Below are positions 56,820 through 64,000 of a DNA stretch of 64,000 bases, piece after piece. Position numbers and translations under genes: made by a program. The stretch comes from Carnegiea gigantea (lineage: Eukaryota; Streptophyta; Magnoliopsida; Caryophyllales; Cactaceae): positions 463,501 to 527,500 of the forward strand of contig JAKOGI010000138.1 of the NCBI GenBank assembly GCA_029747015.1, read 5' to 3'. Below the pieces are notes generated by a model. It was not told the DNA's origin. It saw nothing but the letters and a program-made list of their open reading frames with translations, and did not search any database. Within the stretch, counting starts at the first letter, position 1; every line of letters starts with the position of its first letter.

Positions 56820-57830
56820 TCAGGGTGTTCTTACCAACCCTAGTTCCAGTCTATTTCTTTCAAATTGATCTCTAGCTAGTGCCTTAGTGAATATATCAGC
56901 AATTTGATTTTCCGTTGTGCAAAAATTCATAGAAATTAAACCCTTTTCAACATTATCTCTCAAGAAATGATGTCGAATGTCAATATGCTTTGTTCTTTTA
57001 TGTTGACATGGATTTTTGGCAATGTTAATTGCACTTGTGTTATCACAAAAAATAGGAATGCATCCAGTGTCAACACAAAAGTCCTTAAGCTGTTGTCTTA
57101 TCCACAACAGTTGAGCACAACATGAAGCTGCTGCAACATATTCAGCTTCTGCTGTGGACATGGCAACTGAATGTTGCTTCTTGGTAGCCTAAGATACCAA
57201 ACAAGGTCTAAGAAAGTGAGCCATACCTGAGGTACTCTTTCTATCAACTAGGAATCCAGCGTAGTCAGCGTCAGCATATCCAACAAGATCAAAATTGCAA
57301 CATCCAGGATACCATAAAGCTTTGTCTAGTTTGAAAACATGGTTAGGAAATTCACTGTTTTCAAAACCAGGGGGTTGTTTGACATACACCTCTTCTTTAA
57401 GGTATCCGTTTAGGAATGCACTTTTCACGTCCATTTGATATAGCTTGATTTCCATATGAGCTGCAAAGGCTATTAGGATTCGAATAGCCTCAATTCTAGC
57501 AACTGGTGCAAAGGTTTCTTCATAATCGATCCCTTCTTCTTGGTTATACCCTTGAACAACCAGCCGTGCCTTGTTCCTAGTGACTGTTCCTGACTCATCC
57601 AGTTTGTTTCGGAACACCCACTTGGTTCCAATGATTGTTCTCTCTGCAGGTTTAGGTACCAGGTGCCATACTCTGTTTCTTTCAAATTGATGGAGCTCTT
57701 CTTGCATTGCCGTGACCCAATCTGAATCTGCAAGAGCTTCATTCACATTCTTTGGCTCAATGTTAGAGAGAAAAGCATAGAAAGCACAAAAATTCTTAAG
57801 CTTAGACCTAGTTTGCACTCCACTGTTAAT
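56820..57830 (-). pseudogene. Copia RT (core deleted) and RNase H
   Basis: The RT start is intact: [96 protein letters not shown] and [22 protein letters not shown]. At about 57310 the frame jumps directly to the RNase H entry [20 protein letters not shown], so the middle of RT, including the YVDD catalytic block, is missing. A TAG at 57189-57191 interrupts before RNase H STAEAEYVAAASCCAQLLW, IPIFCDNTSAINIAKNPCQH and RTKHIDIRHHFLRD. The element cannot copy itself. Confidence 0.88.
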
Positions 57831-59552
57831 ATCAGACAGAATTTGATCAAGGGGGTGTGAACTATGGTGCTTCCATGGTCGTGGAGTAAGTGGATCCACA
57901 GACACATGCTCTACTCTAGCCGGAATATTTGGAGAATCAGGCTCATGAACACCTCCTGAGCCTGTTTCTGCACCTGTTTGTAAGCCTGTTCCTGAAGAAC
58001 ATGGTCCCGAACAGGGTTCAACGGTGTTTCCCCCTGTTTGGTGTTCACCTTGCCTGCCGTTTTGAGGAACAACTTCTGGGCCTGTTGTCTCCATGGTGTT
58101 CTTACCTTGTCTCTCATGGGGCAACACTTCTTTTCGGATAAGACCTAATTCAAACTCTTCTTCCTGTGCACCATTCTTATTCAAAGTGTTAGATTCATCA
58201 AAAAGCACATGCACACTTTCCTCAACGCACAAGGTTCTTTTGTTAAAGACTTTGTATGCCTTGCTGTGAGAGGAATAACCGAGAAATATTGCCTCATCAC
58301 TCCTGGGATCAAACTTTCCTAAAGCATCCTTCCCATTATTATGCACAAAACACCTACAACCGAATGTTCTTAAATGCATAATGTTGGGCTTTCTGCCTTT
58401 GAAGAGTTCGTAGGGAGTTTTGTTCAAAATAGGTCTAATCATACATCTATTCATAATGTAACATGATGTGTTCAAAGCTTCTGCCCAAAAGTTCCTAGGA
58501 AGACCACTAGTAATAAGCATTGTCCTAGTCATGTCTTCTAGGGTGCGGTTTTTGCACTCAACGACCCCATTCCGTTGGGGTGTTCTTGGGGCCGAGAAGT
58601 TATGATCAACACCATGCGTATTACAAAATTCTGTAAAACTTGCATTTTCAAATTCAGTGCCATGATCAGACCTCAAGCTAACCAATGAGTGTCCTACTCT
58701 CTTTTCAACCTTTTTGAGAAAGGCAGTAAGATTCTCAAAAGTTTCATCCTTGGAGGCCAAGAACAGGGTCCAAGTAAATTGAGAGTAATCATCCACTATG
58801 ACAAGCACATACCTCTTCCCACCTCTACTTGTTATCCTCATAGGACCACATAGATCAATGTGTAATAATTCAAGAGGTCAGGTAGTGCTAACACACCTTT
58901 TTGATTTAAAAGACAATCTGACTTATTTTTCTTTTGCACAAGCTTCACAAACCTTATCATTATTGAATTTGATGGAAGGTAGTCCAACAACTAAGTCTTT
59001 GGAAATAAGTTTGTTTAAAAGAGTAAGGCTCGCATGACCTAGTCTCTTGTGCCAGAGCATTATATTATCATTCACAGCACTCAAACAAGTCAGGTTGTTT
59101 TGGAGAAGTGTGGAAATACAAACTTTGTAAACATTTTTGTGACGCTTCCCCTTTAACACAACGTCTCTTGTGTTGGCATTGACAACCAAGCAATGTGTTC
59201 GTGAGAACACCACTAGATTGTTCTTGTCACACAGTTGGGACACACTTAGTAAATTATGCTTTAAACCATCAACTAAGTGCACATTATCAATTGAGTGGGA
59301 GAGAGTTTTACCAATGCTACCTATACCGACAATTGTCCCAGACTTGCCATTTCCAAAAGCCACGCTCCCACCGGTTGAAGCTATAAGTGAGAGAAAGTTT
59401 GATTTTTCTCCGGTCATATGCCGCGAACACCCACTATCAACATACCACAGCTGCCTGTTTTCAAGGTTATTTTCTGAGCTATTTGCCAGGGTGTTTCTTA
59501 CCCTGTTTGCTGGGTTGTTTGTGGGGTTGTTCTCTCTCACTTCAGCCTGCAA
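57831..59552 (-). pseudogene. Copia protease and integrase
   Basis: Protease: WYVDSGCSRHMTGEKSNFLS (DSG active site, about 59410-59450). GAG-pre-integrase: MLWHKRLGHASLTLLNKLIS (near 59040) with CEAC zinc ligands. Integrase core from 58841: [38 protein letters not shown] and [20 protein letters not shown], with the DDE residues all present, then [13 protein letters not shown] and [19 protein letters not shown]. Stops are TAA at 58923-58925 and TGA near 58878, between zinc region and core. A Pro/Gly/Gln-rich spacer precedes RT. It would integrate element DNA in the nucleus. Confidence 0.9.
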
Positions 59553-59558
59553 AACAAA

Positions 59559-61324
59559 TCAAGGGTTAGTTTTGGGAACCCAGATCCACTTGGGTCCCAT
59601 TCTTTTAGACAAATAAAGCTCATCTTTCCTAATCCAGATTTGTTTCACATACCTTTCATTCTTTTCAATGGCATACCTTCTTGAAGGACATGAATATTGA
59701 TAGTGACCAGTTTTACCACAATGAAAGCAAACAATGTTTTCAGGTAATCCCACATACTTTCTATGGATTGGGTAAACGGTTCGTTTAGGCTTATATCCAA
59801 GTCCCTTTTTGTTTCGACTGTGGTGAGTGTTTAACCAATCAAGGGCTTGTGAGGACTTGTTCCACAACCTGTTTGTGGCAAGGTCGTGTTCTGTGCGTTT
59901 TGCTTTAGCCGACAGGTTCTTGTTTTCAGCAAGCAAAACTTCGACCTTTTCTTTAAGCTCAAGGGTTTCCTTTTCAGCCTTGGCTTGATTGGTGGTATAT
60001 TTTACTTCGTTCAAGATCAAGGTCTCCCTAAGGTCATTTATGGTTTGATGTGAAGCTAGAATTTCTCTTTCAGCCTCAAGTTTCTCATTCTTAAGGATCT
60101 CATTTTCTAGTTCTAGGTCTCGGACATCTCGTTTCAATTCAGCACAAGTATCCATCAAGGTATACAAAAGTTTTTCGAGAGTTGCTTTATTGAGACCACG
60201 TACCTTGTTCTTGAGATCAGTCAAGCTGTTTGTGGATTCATCATCTGAGTCTGAGTCACTTTGTGCCATGAGAGCTACAGCATCTCCTTCACTTTCAGAT
60301 TCACCTTCATCCTCAGAAGAGTCTCCCCAGGCAGCAAGCATAGCCTTCGAGAATCTTTTGCCTGAGGTGTTCACAGGTTGTTTTCGAACCTGTTTTCTGG
60401 GTTGTTCGAACTCCTGCTCTTCTCGAAGCAGAGGGCAGTTTTTCACAAGGTGATCTGGTTTGCCACATTTAAAACACCCTGTGAACTGTTCTCGGGGGGT
60501 GTTTCTGGATTTACTGAAGTCCTTTCTTCTGCTGTTTTCTTTGACCTTTTTGAAGAATTTCTTGAACTTTCGTGTCATTAAGGCCATCTCTTCATCTTCA
60601 AGGTCAGAGTCATCATCCTCTTGTGCTTTCAAGGCAAGCCCACGATCCTTCTTCTGCTCCTCCTTTTGTTGTGAGTTCTTTCTGAGTTCATAGGTTTGAA
60701 GATTGCCAATCAACTCGTCGAGGGTGATCTTGTTCATGTCTTTAGCTTCTTGGATGGCTGTCACCTTCGCTTCCCAAGACCGAGGCAAAATCCTTAGAAT
60801 CTTCCTCACCAGCTCTTCTGTGGTGAAGGATTTTCCCAGGGATTTTAGCTCGTTTGTTATGTGGGTGAAGCGTGTGTACATATCCATCACGTTCTCACGA
60901 TCACCCATATCAAACAACTCATATTGCCTCATGAGTAGCTCAATACGTGATTGTTTGACTTGACTTGTTCCTTCATGAGCTACTTGGAGGGCATTCCATA
61001 TCTCCTGGGCTGACTCACACTCGAGATACGTGTATATTCATCTGGACCTAGGCCAAAATATAATAGCTTCTTGGCCTTGGCATTCTTTTCCATTTTCTTA
61101 TAGTCTTCAGCATCAAACTCTATGGGTTCCTTGGGAACCTTCTTACCATCTTCAAGCACCTTGGTGGGAACAAGGGGCCCGTTCTTGATGAGCATCCATA
61201 ACTCATAATCTTCTGCCTGAATATAGTTCTTCATCCTATTCTTCCACCAACTATAATGTTGGCCGTTGAAATAGGGTGGCCGAGTAATGGATTGCCCTTC
61301 AAGGATTCCTTGTGGTGTACTCAT
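59559..61324 (-). pseudogene. gag: Copia gag (capsid and two-zinc-knuckle nucleocapsid)
   Basis: The start at 61324 reads MSTPQGILEGQSITRPPYFN, then HYSWWKNRMKNYIQAEDYEL, the copia capsid entry. A one-base shift near 61020 separates it from the longer part starting MRQYELFDMGDRENVMDMY (60932), with LGKSFTTEELVRKILRILP. Then come an acidic region, CFKCGKPDHLVKNCP (about 60440-60485), a long coiled coil (60000-60250) and a second knuckle CFHCGKTGHYQYSCP (about 59685-59730). An in-frame TGA at 59559-59561 separates it from protease. Two spaced knuckles and a coiled coil fit SIRE-type gag. Confidence 0.88.
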
Positions 61325-61367
61325 CTTCAGAATCTCTCAAGGTGTTAGCCCTTTTGTGAGAGAACCT

Positions 61368-61379
61368 GCTCTGATACCA
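61368..61379 (-). other. Primer binding site of the copia element, initiator-Met type
   Basis: The minus strand reads TGGTATCAGAGC two bases from the end of the 5' LTR. Confidence 0.93.
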
Positions 61380-61381
61380 CT

Positions 61382-63073
61382 TGTTGAATTTAGGAGTACT
61401 TACCCACAAGAGGGGGGTGAATTGTGGTGTTCGATTTTCGCGTACTTACTGACAAACACCCTCCTGATTGCAGAGGTTGTTCTTGAATTACAAACAACCT
61501 TCTGACTTGTTTGCACCAGATGTTTTCAATTTGCTCAAAGGCGAAAATCAACAAGATAAATGCGGAAATAAAGCACACACAATTTTTCCGTGGAAAACAC
61601 CTCTAGCCCAACTGAGGTGTGAAAAACCACGACCTACCTCGTGTAGGATTTAACCACTTTCACTAACGGGCTTCACACGTTACAAATGTAACACACCTTG
61701 TTACAACTTGCAACCACGTAACCTTCTTTTCTAAGAAAGGTTACACCACGTCCAAATCTCACCAGATTGGACACGTCCAAAGTCCACACGACTGAGGACC
61801 ACTCACTCACTTTTCTGATCCAAGATCAGGGTTACAAAACACCTTACGGGGGTGCTTCTGATTTAAGCAGATGTAAGGTACAATGAGGTCCTAGTATGCC
61901 AATATCTTGAAAGCTCAGCTTAAACACAACTTGTCTCGGTTTTTCTTTTCTCAAGAGTAGCTCGAAAAATTCTTCTCACTAGAAAAACCACTTTTGCACT
62001 TCTCCCTTTTTGCGTATGTTGTGTATGTTTCTCGTTTTTTTCTTCCTTATGAATGGGAGTGAAATGTTGAGTTTTTAAACAAAAAATCCAACGGTCAAAA
62101 ACAAGGAGAAGTGATAAAATCAGCTATGTTTAGCAAAGAGAGATTTTTGCTTAGCACAGAGAATTCCAACGGCTAAAAGATCCAATGAGGATAGAGTTTC
62201 CCAATATTATAGGGATTTGATTTTGGAGGATAAAAGACTATCTTTTCCCCTTAAAAATAGCCGTGAAATACCTGGAAAAGAATCTCAGCTTGAATTTTGA
62301 ATTAATCACTTTCCAAAGGATAAGAGAGAAATATTTTCGGTTTTGGTAAATATTTTCCAAAATCAGTTTTGCAAATCTCCCAAGGGATTTTCATATCAAA
62401 AGATTTCCTACAGCTTAAATTGCTGTCTTGGAATTTTATCAAAATATATTAGAGCTTTTGGCCAACCAAAATAAGTTTTCCAAAGTGACCGGGTTTGGCC
62501 GTTGCAGTTCAGAAACACCCTAGGTACCCTGTTTACAGGGTTGTTCAAACTTGGTGTTCTGAAGCAAATAGCGCAACCAATTCAAGAGTGGTTAGTTAGA
62601 GACTTTTCAAGATTGGCATATTAACAAGAGTCTAAAAAATAAAACCTAAATTACCCAAGACATCTTGTTGTAGATCCAGTCATCTTGTTCAAGATGAATA
62701 CGCTGCCCCAACCACCTAGACCAACCTATTTGCCAGGTTGTTCTTGTATCGCTTGAGTTCAGAAAGGCCTGTTTGCTGGATTGTCCTTGAAACACCTAGC
62801 CTGTTTGCCAGGTTGTTCTTGTATTGCTTGAGTTCAGGAACTGATCTTAACACACAATCAACTCATCGAGGTGGTGTTCTTGACTTGAGCGTGAGTCGTC
62901 AAGGTATGAGACCTGTTCTTAAGACTTGTTCTCAACATTCAGCAAACAAGTTAAGATGCATATTGAAAATAACAGTGTATGCCTGTTTGGAGAACTTTGT
63001 TTGGAGCAACATTACTTAAGAGCATTTTACACTTGGGTTTGTTGTCATCAAAACTGAATATACTAATTCAACA
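61382..63073 (-). repeat. 5' LTR of the copia element
   Basis: Partner of 52485-54188, 12 bp shorter owing to small indels (for example a missing ttcttcgc near 62040). Confidence 0.95.
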
Positions 63074-63119
63074 TATATATATATATATATAATATATATA
63101 TATATATATACATATATAC

Positions 63120-63157
<38 letters not shown>

Positions 63158-63330
63158 TTGCATGTGTGTATACACACAAACACACATACAAATACAAATA
63201 TAATTTGACACACACACACACATATATTGACACACACACACAGAGAGACACATATACACACACACACACATAAACACGAGTGCGCGTATACACACACAGA
63301 TGTGCGCGCGCACACACACACACAAATACG

Positions 63331-63378
<48 letters not shown>

Positions 63379-63505
63379 ATATATATATATCTATGTGTGT
63401 GGTGTGTTTGGTGTGCACTGGTATGTATGTATATGTATGTATGTGTGTGTGTGTGGTGTGTATATATATATATATATATGATATATATATATTAATATAT
63501 ATATG

Positions 63506-63556
<51 letters not shown>

Positions 63557-63575
63557 GATATACATATATATACAC

Positions 63576-63609
<34 letters not shown>

Positions 63610-63655
63610 GATATATATATCCATATCTACTATCTATCTATCTACTATCTATCTA

Positions 63656-63748
<93 letters not shown>

Positions 63749-63800
63749 TATATATACATATACATATACACACACACACAAACACACGCACACACATATA
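63074..63800. repeat. Long TA/CA/TG microsatellite right of the copia element
   Basis: About 730 bp of compound dinucleotide repeats with TATC units (63634-63660). Frames through it are repeat artefacts. Confidence 0.97.
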
Positions 63801-64000
63801 TTGTAAAACCCTGGAAATTCAAATTGGGGATTCTGGTGATGTGGATTTAATCTGAAACCGACCTGAATCAAGCCAAGGCAAAGAAAAAAAATGAATATAT
63901 GAATTTTACCATTTGATCCTTATTTTTTTAATTTTATTTTACGAAAGATATTTGGCAAGCATTCTTCTTAGAAAAAAAAAGAAAGTTTGAATGCATGGGA
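63801..64000. other. Unassigned unique-looking sequence
   Basis: No motif or gene seen before the window ends. Confidence 0.4.

Larger units (their letters stand above)
52485..63073 (-). mobile_element. SIRE-like Ty1/copia LTR retrotransposon, 10.6 kb
   Basis: LTRs of 1704 and 1692 bp (52485-54188, 61382-63073) begin TGTTGAAT and end ATTCAACA, and lie between TA repeats (tatat on both sides). On the minus strand the order is initiator-Met primer site, gag with two zinc knuckles, protease, integrase, a truncated RT, RNase H, then a long extra ORF and a polypurine tract. The integrase-before-RT order makes it Ty1/copia. Long gag, large LTRs and an additional 3' ORF fit the SIRE lineage. LTRs are very alike (6 differences in the first ~110 bp, fewer later). 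Confidence 0.93.

Overview
The window looks like intergenic DNA from a large, repeat-rich flowering-plant genome, most likely a dicot, although no species marker is visible. The evidence is nested LTR retrotransposons of plant-only lineages (Tat-type Ty3/gypsy with a second RNase H and an antisense ORF, a Tekay/Del-like solo LTR, a SIRE-like Ty1/copia, a Cassandra TRIM carrying 5S-like sequence), a plant-type Helitron, hAT-type MITEs and long TA/CA microsatellites. I found no intact host gene, tRNA, rRNA or CRISPR. Nearly every coding stretch is a broken element gene.

Layout. (1) 1-14680: an old Ty3/gypsy pol (probably Tat) enters from the left and is cut inside its integrase at about 321 by a second LTR element (about 322-10188). 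The 5' LTR of that element holds a hAT MITE (1444-2618). Its 3' LTR holds a 4.6-kb solo LTR on the minus strand (4523-9111). The outer integrase resumes at about 10194, is interrupted by another hAT MITE with a perfect 8-bp duplication (10599-11125), and fades into antisense coiled-coil remnants and AT-rich DNA. (2) 14681-30632: a 16-kb Tat-lineage Ty3/gypsy element with paired LTRs and a perfect 5-bp target duplication (cattt). It carries gag, protease, RT, RNase H, a second RNase H and integrase on the plus strand, a Cassandra TRIM near the end of pol, and an antisense plant-mobile-domain-like ORF followed by an 85-bp tandem array. (3) 30638-32466: AT-rich flank, then a (TA)n array.

(4) 32467-37267: a young non-autonomous Ty3/gypsy element on the minus strand with gag-protease only. 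(5) 37458-50058: a 12.6-kb Helitron on the minus strand with a decayed Rep/helicase gene. It also carries about 5 kb of plus-strand gene-like sequence: a promoter with site II and telo-box motifs, a CT-rich leader, intron-like T-rich DNA and a three-exon 39-codon reading frame. This is probably a captured host gene. (6) 50059-52484: microsatellites, a possible TIR element and a LINE/SINE 3' tail. (7) 52485-63073: a SIRE-like Ty1/copia element on the minus strand that lacks the RT catalytic core and has an extra downstream ORF broken by only two TAG codons. (8) 63074-64000: microsatellite and unique sequence.

The most notable patterns are the following. Three large elements (4.8-kb gypsy, 12.6-kb Helitron, 10.6-kb copia) all sit in TA/CA microsatellite DNA. 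The Helitron carries a gene-like insert with its own promoter. Cassandra brings two pol III 5S-like promoters pointing into a Tat pol gene. Two gypsy elements appear to carry gag-protease but not RT-integrase. All identifications come from reading motifs and comparing segments by eye; no database search was possible.
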